Assembly (NCBI GenBank): GCA_029254025.1 | Contig: JAQWYK010000047.1 | Coordinates: 101,259 to 165,258 of the forward strand | Direction of reading: 5' to 3' | Origin: Crocinitomicaceae bacterium | Lineage (GTDB): Bacteria; Bacteroidota; Bacteroidia; Flavobacteriales_D; Crocinitomicaceae | DNA: 64,000 nucleotides | Part shown: positions 17,989 to 26,752 of the stretch, in pieces | How positions within the stretch are numbered: position 1 is the stretch's first letter | Layout of the letters: each line of letters opens with the position of its first letter | Notes under the pieces: model-generated | Seen by the model: only the letters and a program-made list of their open reading frames with translations | Told to the model about the DNA's origin: nothing | Database searches by the model: none | Translations under genes and position numbers: made by a program

Positions 17989-19223
17989 ATCGGATCATTT
18001 ACTGCGGAAGTTGGGCGGTAATTTGCAATAAGGCAAAGAATAAAAGCTCCTGGTACTATTCCTGCTTGAGTTTCAAAGAAGGATTCAGTGAATAAGGAGA
18101 GGAATAAAATAACTACGAGTGACCTAACAACGAATTGATATTCTCCTCTAATTCGCCAAAAGGGTATAAGAAAACTCAATAGGAGAGTCAGAAATCCTAA
18201 TATGCCAATAGCTAGATAACTATTTAAAAATTGATTGTGGGCATTCAAATGCATTTCAGCAACTCCAGTATAACGATTAGTTAGGTTTCGCTGGTATAAT
18301 TCATCTTTGATATCACCAGTACCAACACCCCATATTGGGTGTTCTTTAATTTCATCCATTGCACTGGACCAAACTAATATGCGTGCGGCATTACTTTCTG
18401 TTGACGTTGGTGAGATACTGTTCGTGCTCGTCAACGATTGCATGCCTGCTTGTATGCGCGTGCGTAATTGAGGGGAATAGGTGTATGTTGTTCCTCCAAT
18501 AATCAGAAATAGCAGTAATGATAACGCTCCCATGACATAGGCTTTCTTTTTCAATACCACGTAAGTGACCCATGCGAGTGTTGTCAGAATTAAGATGAGA
18601 ATACCCATTTTTGAACCTGACATGAAAGTCAATAAACTAAAAAGTAACAGAAGAAAAATCGAGATTATCGTAGGTAGTAGTTTTTTATTGTATAGAAACC
18701 ACGTCAAGCTGTAGGCCATCACTAAATAAGTCGCCCAATAACTCCTGTGCATCAGAAAGGAAAGGTGAGAGTCGAAAAAATTCGAGACAAACCCATCTCG
18801 CCAATAGGTTATGGTCGCATTAATTAAACATAGAATAATCGAGAAAACTGCTCCGGCTATGAAAGATTTTCCGAAGTTTTTCCAATTTACGGATTTAGGA
18901 TAGAACAAGAAAATAATTGGGAAAAGAACAAAACTTGCTTTCATTCCTATGTCGGACCAAGCGAATGCCGTATTACTTGAATACAGGATTCCTGTAAGAT
19001 GAAGAATAAAAAAAAGTACCAACCCAACGTTGAACCTTGTGATTAATGAAGCACTATGATGATTTTTTTGACGAAGTGAAACTCTTCGAATAATCAAGTC
19101 AATAAGGAGTGCTAGAATTCCAAGTGTATAGAATTTGGGATAGATCGGTAGTAAAAACGCGAATAGATAGATGCCCACTGGATGGGAAAGAAATCGTTCT
19201 TTGATAGTAATTACTTTTCCCAT
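17985..19223 (-). CDS. O-antigen ligase/polymerase-like membrane protein (distal copy)
   Basis: 412 aa with about 11-12 membrane helices and one large periplasmic loop. The Wzy_C/O-antigen-ligase signature is present: IWGVGTGDIKDEL near 300 and MHLNAHNQFLNSYLAIGILGF near 330-350. Either a polymerase (Wzy) or a ligase (WaaL); the family does not separate the two reliably. It is the last gene of an eight-gene polysaccharide operon and overlaps the DegT gene by 13 bp. A second member of the family is at 23525, so one probably polymerises and the other ligates. Confidence 0.82.
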   Translation of the reverse strand: MGKVITIKERFLSHPVGIYLFAFLLPIYPKFYTLGILALLIDLIIRRVSLRQKNHHSASLITRFNVGLVLFFILHLTGILYSSNTAFAWSDIGMKASFVLFPIIFLFYPKSVNWKNFGKSFIAGAVFSIILCLINATITYWRDGFVSNFFDSHLSFLMHRSYWATYLVMAYSLTWFLYNKKLLPTIISIFLLLLFSLLTFMSGSKMGILILILTTLAWVTYVVLKKKAYVMGALSLLLFLIIGGTTYTYSPQLRTRIQAGMQSLTSTNSISPTSTESNAARILVWSSAMDEIKEHPIWGVGTGDIKDELYQRNLTNRYTGVAEMHLNAHNQFLNSYLAIGILGFLTLLLSFLIPFWRIRGEYQFVVRSLVVILFLSLFTESFFETQAGIVPGAFILCLIANYRPTSAVNDPI

Positions 19224-20371
19224 GAAATAAGTTCGTCCATGTTATCTAGTAAAAAGCGTAACACTTTTTGGGCGTTTTTGGTATCTGTCGGTAAGTTAAG
19301 AACGTGGTTGGAGTAAAATTCGGCTTTCGGAAATTGTTGTGGATCGAGTTGCCATAATTGATAGTTCTCTGTTACGGGATGAATAGGGGATAAGAACCAA
19401 TCGCCCAACTGGACTTTAGCCTTCTCTGCTTTTTGCATAAAACGCTTCCTGTCCTTCACAAAGACAGGATATTTTAAAAATGAGTGGTTATGAAGATCTG
19501 AATCAGGATAATTCCATTGTCTATGCTTGCGCATAAATTCATTGTAAATCAAACCACTTTTTTGCCTCAATTTTGAAAATTCATGGAGTGATTTTAAGCT
19601 TTGAAGACCTACTTTTTCTTGTTCAGAGGATGATGCCATAAAATAACCTTCTGGAAGGTCGATTGTCTCTAATTCAGTAGCAGTACTCGATCCAACAACG
19701 GCTCCTGTTTTGCTCCAACTGCGATAGAGACGAAGTAATGGCCAATAGGTACTGTCATGCAGCATGAATTTTCGCACCCGAATTAACATTCCCAGCGTTT
19801 TTCGTTGTTTTAGACTTGGTGAAATTAATTCTTGATTTACTTCTTTCAATCGCTTCTCCAAAACATGATTATTGAGCAATGAAAATCCACCTACACCGGT
19901 TGAAAAAGGTTTGTTCCATTGGGTCGAATAAAAGGCAGCATCGCAATATGTACCGTTGGGTTTTCCGTTAAAGGATCCCCCGAATCCATGTGTACAATCT
20001 TCAATAGTATAGATCGAATGAGCTTGCGCAAAGGCGGCTATTTGATCCACTTCAGATGACAAGCCAAAAGTGTTCTGAACCAATATACAGCGTGTATTAG
20101 GTGTAACTTTTTCTTTGATATGAGCGAACGTTGTATTAAGGTGGTCGTCACTTATGTCTACATAAACAGAGGTCGCTCCTAAGTACAATATGGCATTCGG
20201 TACAACTACACAAGTGAAAGCCGGAAGAATGACTTCATCCCCTTTTCCGATTCCCATCGCTTTAAGAAGCGCATATAAGCCAACACGACCTTTCCAGTAG
20301 AGTGATATCTGTTTAGGTGATGCGTTGAGATGCGCTGCAATTTCTTGTTTGTATTTCTCAGTTGAGGTCAT
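19211..20371 (-). CDS. DegT/DnrJ/EryC1/StrS-type PLP aminotransferase
   Basis: 386 aa sugar-aminotransferase-family enzyme. Typical features: GDEVILPAFTCVVVPNAI at 44-61, IEDCTHGFGG with D125 (pyridine-nitrogen contact), and the loop YSTQWNKPFSTGVGG, where K154 is the expected Schiff-base lysine. These enzymes transaminate keto-sugars to make amino sugars for surface polysaccharides. The C-terminal PVFV..R..F segment (about 310) is also typical. It overlaps the GT2 gene by 14 bp and the ligase-like gene by 13 bp, so it is translated as part of the operon. The exact sugar is unknown. Confidence 0.85.
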   Translation of the reverse strand: MTSTEKYKQEIAAHLNASPKQISLYWKGRVGLYALLKAMGIGKGDEVILPAFTCVVVPNAILYLGATSVYVDISDDHLNTTFAHIKEKVTPNTRCILVQNTFGLSSEVDQIAAFAQAHSIYTIEDCTHGFGGSFNGKPNGTYCDAAFYSTQWNKPFSTGVGGFSLLNNHVLEKRLKEVNQELISPSLKQRKTLGMLIRVRKFMLHDSTYWPLLRLYRSWSKTGAVVGSSTATELETIDLPEGYFMASSSEQEKVGLQSLKSLHEFSKLRQKSGLIYNEFMRKHRQWNYPDSDLHNHSFLKYPVFVKDRKRFMQKAEKAKVQLGDWFLSPIHPVTENYQLWQLDPQQFPKAEFYSNHVLNLPTDTKNAQKVLRFLLDNMDELISWEK

Positions 20372-21362
20372 TCTTGATTAACTTATTCAGCTGTACTCCT
20401 CCCACAATAGAACCCATCCCATATGCAAAGTGGAGTACAATAAAAGTAATGAATATATGTAGAAATGTAGTTTCTCCTCGGTTCATTTTTGAACTCGCAA
20501 AAATTACAGCACCGGAGTACATAGTAAATGAGAGAGCCGATAAAAGACCAAGTGCCGGATAAAGCACCATTCCCAGTAACGGCAACAAAATAAAGAGCAC
20601 GAACAAGAGTGGAACAAAATGGCGCACACTAAGGGAACTAAAGTCTTTCGTTATATATACCGTCAGTAGATTCCATTTTCCGTTATTGAAATTATTTTTC
20701 GCCAATGCTCCCCAAGTTTCTCTTGCATAATAAACACAAGAGGCGGCCGGAGTCAAAAAAATAGATGTATTTAGCCTTTTGAGTCGCTTCGAGAGCTCGA
20801 TGTCGTGATTTCGAATGAGTCGCTCATCATAACCGTTCACTGACTTAAGTAATTCTGTTTTATATAGTCCGAAAGGGACAGTGTCTACTAGAGTGTCTTC
20901 GGATACACCTGTTCGAAAGAGTGCATTTCCAACCCCTAAAGGATGGGCAAGAACACGCTGTATAGCAACAGATGTATGCGTTCTGTTTTTTATGGCAGTT
21001 TCCATACTTCCTCCAACAACGTCTGCCTTAAGCGTGTGCATTTTATGAACAAGTGTTTCAATATAACCAGGATGAAATGAAGAGTGTGCACTTGCAATCA
21101 ACGTGAAATAACCTGTTGCATGTTTTATACCTAGGTTGAGTGCGAAGGGTGTTTTCATTCGTTCATTATCAATGCACTTTATTTGGGGATATTTTTCGCT
21201 TAGTGCATGCACGAATGTTCTAGTGTTATCCGTGCTCATCCCATCCACTAAAAGTAGCTCTAGGAATTCAGCGGGGTATCCATTCTTTAATAGAGAACGC
21301 AAGCAACCTTCGATGTGCTTTTCTTCATTGTGACAGGGAATAATGATACTAACAGTTTGCAT
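20358..21362 (-). CDS. Family 2 glycosyltransferase with C-terminal membrane segments
   Basis: 334 aa. GT-A fold start VSIIIPCHNEEKHIEGCL, nucleotide-sugar motif LLVDGMSTDNT (D40, D45), and a central YDERLIRNHDIELSKRL (acceptor/base ED-like region). Residues about 245-325 add two or three hydrophobic helices, placing it at the inner membrane, as in succinoglycan ExoA-like enzymes. It probably adds a sugar to the lipid-linked repeat unit. Two bases separate it from the upstream GT4 gene. Confidence 0.88.
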   Translation of the reverse strand: MQTVSIIIPCHNEEKHIEGCLRSLLKNGYPAEFLELLLVDGMSTDNTRTFVHALSEKYPQIKCIDNERMKTPFALNLGIKHATGYFTLIASAHSSFHPGYIETLVHKMHTLKADVVGGSMETAIKNRTHTSVAIQRVLAHPLGVGNALFRTGVSEDTLVDTVPFGLYKTELLKSVNGYDERLIRNHDIELSKRLKRLNTSIFLTPAASCVYYARETWGALAKNNFNNGKWNLLTVYITKDFSSLSVRHFVPLLFVLFILLPLLGMVLYPALGLLSALSFTMYSGAVIFASSKMNRGETTFLHIFITFIVLHFAYGMGSIVGGVQLNKLIKNDLN

Positions 21363-21364
21363 AA

Positions 21365-22477
21365 TTAGGAAATCATTATTTTTTGGTAAAATTCATCCAA
21401 TAACTTGAATTGACCTTCCCATGAAAATGCTTCACAACGCTGAATAGACCGGAGGGCTAGTTTTTCATACAAGTCAGTATTTTCAATGAGTTGATTAATG
21501 CTTGAGGCAATTAATTTCGGTTGTGCCGGAGCTAATCGTAGTGAACACCCATCGAAGTAGGGTTTCCAATATTCAAAGTCGCTCATCACTAATGGAATAC
21601 CGGCTGCCATATATTCGAATCCCTTCGTTGGAAGGCTTTGTAGATAATTCTGTTCGGCATGTAAAACCGAAAGTCCAATTTTAGCACCACCGAGAAGCTG
21701 GCTTAACTCATCGAGTGTTTTGTATCCAAGGTAATCGACTCTTTTCCATCCCGGTATTCGTTTGCATTCCTCAAGAAGTTGTTCAGGAATAAATCGACCT
21801 ATTAATAATAGTCTATAAGGCTCAGGAATCCATTCAAGAGCATGAATGTAGTCCAAAACACCTCTTGGTTTGGTAATGCTACCAACGTAAACGAGCTGTG
21901 CTTTGCGCTCTGAAATAGGTAGTCGCGCATCGATTATATGTTGAATTATTGGAAAGTTTTTTATCGTAATCTTTGATAAACACTCGAATTGGTCAGTGAT
22001 TTCGTCGATGACAGAAATAAGTCCATCAAATTTTTGGACTTTTCCTTTTTCAAAGCGGTTGTAGGCTTTAGCGATAACTTTTCTGAGGAATAAGGGGCCT
22101 AACCATGTTTTATATAAGATTTGTCTAGGTACATCTTCGTGACTATCATAAACCACCCTTTTGTTTAAGCGTTTTAGCTTTATTCCTGTTGAAAGCAATT
22201 CTGGGTCATGGAACTGATAAATATCTGCATCAATGATACTTAACCTGTCAAACATGGATTTCGTACCATTCGCGATACGTTTAATCCGTCCACCACTTAT
22301 TTTGCCGATGTCAATTATATTCACGCCATAGCTCAATTCGTCCCCTTTACCATCCGCAACTACAAGAGTTACCTCATAACCGGCATTTGCAGCAGATACA
22401 CATTGTTTAAAAAAAACTCGGCCATCATCTCTAGGATGAACTGTGGTGAAGTGGCAAATATGTATTCCAGACTTCAT
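21365..22477 (-). CDS. Family 4-like glycosyltransferase
   Basis: 370 aa, GT-B fold. N-terminal domain begins IHICHFTTVHPRDDGRVFFKQ. The DxxxxHDPELL segment (YQFHDPELLSTGIKL) is typical of this branch. The C-terminal nucleotide-binding part includes LVYVGSITKPRGVLDYI and KGFEYMAAGIPLVMSDF, the E-x7-E-like region. No membrane helix. Start and stop overlap or abut neighbouring genes (4-bp overlap with the upstream GT4 gene). It probably works on the polysaccharide repeat unit; donor and linkage unknown. Confidence 0.87.
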   Translation of the reverse strand: MKSGIHICHFTTVHPRDDGRVFFKQCVSAANAGYEVTLVVADGKGDELSYGVNIIDIGKISGGRIKRIANGTKSMFDRLSIIDADIYQFHDPELLSTGIKLKRLNKRVVYDSHEDVPRQILYKTWLGPLFLRKVIAKAYNRFEKGKVQKFDGLISVIDEITDQFECLSKITIKNFPIIQHIIDARLPISERKAQLVYVGSITKPRGVLDYIHALEWIPEPYRLLLIGRFIPEQLLEECKRIPGWKRVDYLGYKTLDELSQLLGGAKIGLSVLHAEQNYLQSLPTKGFEYMAAGIPLVMSDFEYWKPYFDGCSLRLAPAQPKLIASSINQLIENTDLYEKLALRSIQRCEAFSWEGQFKLLDEFYQKIMIS

Positions 22478-23541
22478 ATGGTTTCCTTTTTTATAAATAG
22501 GACGGCCTCAATGGCTTCTTCGAATTTTTGAGTACAAGCCTCAGGAGTAGCAGTTTTATTAATCAGTGCTTTGTTCGTTGCAATAGCAGTTGAGCAGTTC
22601 ATCTTCATTGCCTCAGCTAGAAAGTTTTCCTTCAAATCGGATACCACGTATCCATTTTCTGAATGATGGATCCATTCTTTGTTTGCAGGTAAATCGGATA
22701 CTATTGGAATACAGCCGTAATACATTGCTTCTAGCAAAGAAACAGCTGTTCCATCGGACTCAGGAATCGAAATGTAATATGTTGAACGACTATACCAGTT
22801 GGCATTTTCAAAGGCGGAAAGAAATCCGACAAATTGAACTTTTTCCGTGAGTTTTAACTCGTCCACCAACTTTTGAAGCCCTAAAGTTTCCGGTCCTTCC
22901 CCTGCAATGACGAGTTTCCATTCGTTGGCAGTTGAATTTGATTGAAACCTGTGAAAGGCCAAAATAACTTCATTTATTCTATACAGTGATTTGTGCCCAC
23001 GATTGGAAAAGATGACTTTTTCCTTTTCCGGGGAAATATCAATAGGATTAATACCAAACTGGCAAATGTGCAGCGGAATATTAGCTTTAGGACTAAGTTC
23101 TATCGCTTGTTCCCCTAAGAATTTGGCATCGGCAGTAATCAGGTCTACTTTACTCAATATGTACCGTGTCATACGTCGTATCCACCAAGTTTTTTTAGGA
23201 GCGACAAGGATATCGCTTCCCCAAACAGTTAAAATAATTGGATATTTCTTCTTTAAGGCTAGAATAGGGTAGAGTGAAAATGAGTTGGCTTGATGGAGCC
23301 AAACAACGTCTGGCTCGAATTGATGAGCTATTTTTTTAATTTTTAAAGGAGTAAATAAGAAATTCCAAAATTTGATTAATGAGAAATTTACACGTAAGTT
23401 ATTTTTACAAGTGATGTGCCTCTTACCAGAAGAAATCACTTGAAGGTTGTAGGTGTTGGTATCAAACCTATTGACAAAATTGGCTATGTGGGGACTATCT
23501 GGGCCAACAATGAGAAGTTTAATTTTAGTTTGTTTGATCAT
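22474..23541 (-). CDS. Family 4 glycosyltransferase
   Basis: 355 aa, GT-B fold. The N-terminal start LLIVGPDSPHIANFVNRF is followed by WLHQANSFSLYPI and LTVWGSDILV, typical of GT4 enzymes. The C-terminal Glycos_transf_1 part shows VIAGEGPE, VQFVGFLSA and ISIPESDGTAVSLLEAMYYGCIPIVSDLPA, the E-x7-E motif. Cytoplasmic. It overlaps the O-antigen ligase-like gene by 17 bp and the next GT by 4 bp. Specific sugar not deducible. Confidence 0.9.
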   Translation of the reverse strand: MIKQTKIKLLIVGPDSPHIANFVNRFDTNTYNLQVISSGKRHITCKNNLRVNFSLIKFWNFLFTPLKIKKIAHQFEPDVVWLHQANSFSLYPILALKKKYPIILTVWGSDILVAPKKTWWIRRMTRYILSKVDLITADAKFLGEQAIELSPKANIPLHICQFGINPIDISPEKEKVIFSNRGHKSLYRINEVILAFHRFQSNSTANEWKLVIAGEGPETLGLQKLVDELKLTEKVQFVGFLSAFENANWYSRSTYYISIPESDGTAVSLLEAMYYGCIPIVSDLPANKEWIHHSENGYVVSDLKENFLAEAMKMNCSTAIATNKALINKTATPEACTQKFEEAIEAVLFIKKETI

Positions 23542-24745
23542 CCGATTCGAAAAGTGACACTGCCATTACAGTACCCAAAATTAATGCAATTTTTGGAGAT
23601 TGAAGGGGGTTGTTGGTAATGGCTCCTGTCAGATAAACAAATGCTACTAAAATGGCAAGCGGATTCCTACGGAACGTCTTCAATGCATAATTTTTTAGCC
23701 ATACCGCCCAAAATAGTAGGAAAGCCATTATTCCGAGCAAACCATACCGAAAAAGAATTAAAAAATATTCGCTTTCTGAATAAATGGTATGCCGTTCAAA
23801 ATATTCTTTTTCTGGCGCGTGGCCAATGATCCAATGTCCAGGCATGGCATCAATTATTTTTTGCCATGGTTCTACCCTTCCTATACCTGCATTTTTTAAT
23901 ATCCCTGGATTCGCCAATGAGTTAAGGTATAAATTCCCCAAAAGTGAAAGTCCGAAATAAATGAGAATGGAGAAAAGAAGTATTTGCAAAATCTTTCTCC
24001 AATTGCTCGGATTACTTATATAAAAAACAATGAGGACGATGATATATGTTAAGATTCCAGTGCGCGTTTGACAGAGAAGCAAACCTGTAATAGCGAGCCC
24101 TAACAAAAGGGTGTTACGCGACGGGTATGACGTACTTTTTGGAAGAAATAACAGAATGAAGCTCAAAAAGAATAATCCATTCGTGTTAGGATTTCCTAGT
24201 ACCCCTAAAGCTCTTTTAGTTGCTGGCTCTCCTAGGGAGTTTAAACCGAAGAAATCAAGGTGATGAGGCGCAGCATAAAACGGTTCAATAATCGAATTAA
24301 ATCCGAAAATATTGAAATAATGAAGCAGGTTGAAAATGAAAGCAAGAATAAAAAGAGGAACGATTACACGGAAATACTGATGCTGGTTAAAGAAAAAATA
24401 AATAAACCCGATAAATGCAATAAACTTTATGTACTTGAGCACCTCAAACCAATCTCTTAGTTCCCCCCACCGCCCATTGCCTAGAATGGATACTACAGTG
24501 AAGGCAATGAAAACCAGAAATACGAAAATAATCTGTCGATGTTTTTTGATGCGTTGAAGGAAATCGCTTCGGAAGAAAAATAGTATTGATAAGACTAAAA
24601 TTGGGAATGCGATATCGGATACTTCAAGTGCAGGAAAACCATCGCCTATGCGTATAGGAGGAAGAAGTATGGCCCCCACCAAAGAAAGACTGAGAAGTAG
24701 TTGGTTTAACTGAACAACGTAAGGTTTTTTTATTTCCCCGCCCAT
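23525..24745 (-). CDS. O-antigen ligase/polymerase-like membrane protein (proximal copy)
   Basis: 406 aa, about 11 membrane helices. The Wzy_C-type region contains RALGVLGNPNTNGLFFLSF, a periplasmic stretch with GIGRVEPWQKI and WIIGHAPEKEYF, then YSESEYFLILFRYGLLGIMAF, which is the usual ligase/polymerase loop pattern. It differs clearly from the copy at 17985, so the two are not a recent duplication. It overlaps the acyltransferase gene by 16 bp and the downstream GT4 gene by 17 bp. One of the two proteins is probably the polymerase and the other the ligase. Confidence 0.82.
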   Translation of the reverse strand: MGGEIKKPYVVQLNQLLLSLSLVGAILLPPIRIGDGFPALEVSDIAFPILVLSILFFFRSDFLQRIKKHRQIIFVFLVFIAFTVVSILGNGRWGELRDWFEVLKYIKFIAFIGFIYFFFNQHQYFRVIVPLFILAFIFNLLHYFNIFGFNSIIEPFYAAPHHLDFFGLNSLGEPATKRALGVLGNPNTNGLFFLSFILLFLPKSTSYPSRNTLLLGLAITGLLLCQTRTGILTYIIVLIVFYISNPSNWRKILQILLFSILIYFGLSLLGNLYLNSLANPGILKNAGIGRVEPWQKIIDAMPGHWIIGHAPEKEYFERHTIYSESEYFLILFRYGLLGIMAFLLFWAVWLKNYALKTFRRNPLAILVAFVYLTGAITNNPLQSPKIALILGTVMAVSLFESDDQTN

Positions 24746-25329
24746 TCGGTATAATATTCATTTAACTCCGGGTGTTCTTTTAAGTATTGCTCATCTATTT
24801 TTCGGGTATCTCCTACGACCTTGGCAGGGTTTCCTGCTATAATTGAAAAGTCTGGAAAGTTACCCTTTACGTAACTGAAAGCTGCTACTATGGATCCTTT
24901 ACCAATAGTTGTGTCCGGCATAATAATCGCATGTGGACCAATAAAGGTATATGCCCCGATGTCTATACTTCCTTTGATGTACCCTTTCATCTTCGTACCG
25001 CCATAATTTTTACCATAGAGTCGAATGGAAATATGACTGCTATGGGTAAGTAGGGATACCCAGCAACAAACTTGAGTACCTTCACCAATTCTTAATCCGT
25101 TAGAACCATCAATGAAACAGTAGTGATTAATGAAGACATTGTCCTCGATGTGTAGTTTATCTTTCCCTTGGAATAATGTTGTAGAACCATACCTTGTTTT
25201 TGAAACTCGTACACCGTCGTAACGCTTGTAACCGCTTATCATAACTGGTTTGAATAACCTTAAGATTCGATGTTGAATATGATTGATGACTCTTTTCACT
25301 GTTTTCTTGTACAAAGATATTAAAATCAA
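24730..25329 (-). CDS. Left-handed beta-helix acyltransferase (WbbJ/Maa-like)
   Basis: Hexapeptide-repeat O-acetyltransferase, probably decorating the surface polysaccharide. Repeats run through LHIEDNVFINHYCFIDGSNGLRIGEG, with the active-site region LLTHSSHISI and then IDIGAYTFIGPHAIIMPDTTIGKGSIVAAFSYVKG, ending GNPAKVVGD. The N-terminus is uncertain. The frame is open from an ATG at 25431, but that would overlap the flippase gene by 105 bp. I prefer the TTG at 25329, which overlaps the flippase stop by 4 bp (TTGA). A GTG at 25299 and an ATG at 25242 are alternatives. Confidence 0.8.
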   Translation of the reverse strand: MILISLYKKTVKRVINHIQHRILRLFKPVMISGYKRYDGVRVSKTRYGSTTLFQGKDKLHIEDNVFINHYCFIDGSNGLRIGEGTQVCCWVSLLTHSSHISIRLYGKNYGGTKMKGYIKGSIDIGAYTFIGPHAIIMPDTTIGKGSIVAAFSYVKGNFPDFSIIAGNPAKVVGDTRKIDEQYLKEHPELNEYYTEWAGK

Positions 25330-26621
25330 GAGGAATGAATGGCATTCAATTGATCTGCTTTTTTTGTGATGTTTAACTTGATAAAGATAACCAAAATCAA
25401 GAATAAACTCATTGCTAGACTTATGATCCAAAAGAGTTCATTCCCATTTATTTCCCCTTGGTTCATTAATATCGGTAGTAGTCCGAATCCAGCGAGTTGG
25501 ATAACGGTACTTACAAGTCCTAGCCAAAAGAATAATTTTTGACGACCAATAATAAGTGGAATAGTTGAAATAGGAGAAGCAATAAAATTAATCATTAGCC
25601 AAGGTGCTATTATTTCTGATATCTCTCCAGAATAGGCCCATTTTTCACCAAATACTACACTGAACATCTCTTCTCCGAAAAAGAATATGATGGAGAATGG
25701 AACAATAGATAGAGCTGCAAGCATTAGCGTTGTCTTCTTCAGTAAGGGATATAGTGCCCTTTTTTCACTGAAGGCCGTTGAGCATCGATTGAAAAAAACT
25801 TGTCCCATTGAGGCTCCCACAAGTACAAGAGGGAGTTTTAACATTCGAAAAGAGTGGTCGTACGCACCGAAAATGGCTTGGTCAAAAAATTCGACAACAA
25901 AAAATGCGATAAGTAATTCACGACCATTATCCAATAGGGTGTGAGGAAGATTGACAGTAGGAAACTCACGGTAGGTAGTGGCGAGCACCTTCATTTTTGC
26001 TTTTGATCGTTTGAATGGAAGTGTTTTTTTTGTTGTTAAATATTCCCTTATGAAGACGATAACAGCCATTACCGCTCCAATTAAATGGGACAATATCAAG
26101 CCAATTACTCCAAAGTGGAGCAGACCCGCAATAATTTTTATGCTGTTGGTGAAAGTAGAGCCAACAACTCCCGAAATAGAAATATGATTGAACGACTTGT
26201 TCCGAATAGCCCAATTCGTTCCGATGTTTCTAAAAATCATAAAGAAGGAGGTCGATACAATAAAAAGAATATACCAAAGAGTAGCGAGCTCGAAGTCAGA
26301 CCATACCCAATAACCTAATCCCACGAATAGTGAAACTCCTATAGAAATAAGTGCAATCCGCAGCGAGAGTCGAAATAATTGGAATGCATGGTGGTGATTT
26401 TTTGGAAGTGGTAGTGTTAATTCATAGCGTGCTGTGGCAATCGCAGTGATAAATGCGGTAATTCGAAGAAAAACGCCGAGCTCACCAATTTCATCAGGGG
26501 TAAATAGTCGTGTGATAAAAGGAGTTGCAAGATAGCTAACCATTTGAGCAAGCACAGTCCCCGACGTGAGCACAACAATTGATTTTAGAAAATCAGATTT
26601 AATATTTAGCCGCTTCAGCAT
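25326..26621 (-). CDS. Oligosaccharide flippase (Wzx/MATE-like)
   Basis: 431 aa with about 12-14 membrane helices, MOP-superfamily polysaccharide transporter. Begins KSIVVLTSGTVLAQMVSYLATPFITRLFTPDEIGELGVF, the usual Wzx start (GTxxAQ...P...R.y.P...G), and keeps the FFNRCSTAF and GEKWAYSGEI segments. It flips the lipid-linked repeat unit to the periplasm. It is the first gene of the minus-strand polysaccharide operon. Presence of Wzx with two Wzy/WaaL-type proteins argues for a Wzx/Wzy-dependent pathway. The priming sugar-phosphate transferase is not in the window. Confidence 0.88.
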   Translation of the reverse strand: MLKRLNIKSDFLKSIVVLTSGTVLAQMVSYLATPFITRLFTPDEIGELGVFLRITAFITAIATARYELTLPLPKNHHHAFQLFRLSLRIALISIGVSLFVGLGYWVWSDFELATLWYILFIVSTSFFMIFRNIGTNWAIRNKSFNHISISGVVGSTFTNSIKIIAGLLHFGVIGLILSHLIGAVMAVIVFIREYLTTKKTLPFKRSKAKMKVLATTYREFPTVNLPHTLLDNGRELLIAFFVVEFFDQAIFGAYDHSFRMLKLPLVLVGASMGQVFFNRCSTAFSEKRALYPLLKKTTLMLAALSIVPFSIIFFFGEEMFSVVFGEKWAYSGEISEIIAPWLMINFIASPISTIPLIIGRQKLFFWLGLVSTVIQLAGFGLLPILMNQGEINGNELFWIISLAMSLFLILVIFIKLNITKKADQLNAIHSS

Positions 26622-26687
26622 AACCTCTACGCTACGAAGATACGTTAAACTTTTATTTTGGATTACTGACCGAAGGGATAAAACGAA

Positions 26688-26717
26688 AACAGCCGACTAA
26701 TTCGATTGTCGGCTGTT
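26688..26717 (-). terminator. Terminator after rny
   Basis: AACAGCCGAC (26688-26697) pairs with GTCGGCTGTT (26708-26717), a 10-bp perfect stem with a 10-nt loop. On the minus strand it is followed by TTTTCGTTTTAT. It lies 36 bp past the rny stop and upstream of the flippase gene. Confidence 0.75.
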
Positions 26718-26752
26718 CTAGAAGCATTATGTACTTTGGTATCTTTTTACGA

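Noticed and set aside
17985..26621. Polysaccharide cluster as a recently acquired island
   Set aside because: It is typical of variable surface loci, but I see no flanking mobile element, repeat or tRNA, and cannot compute base composition precisely enough to claim transfer.
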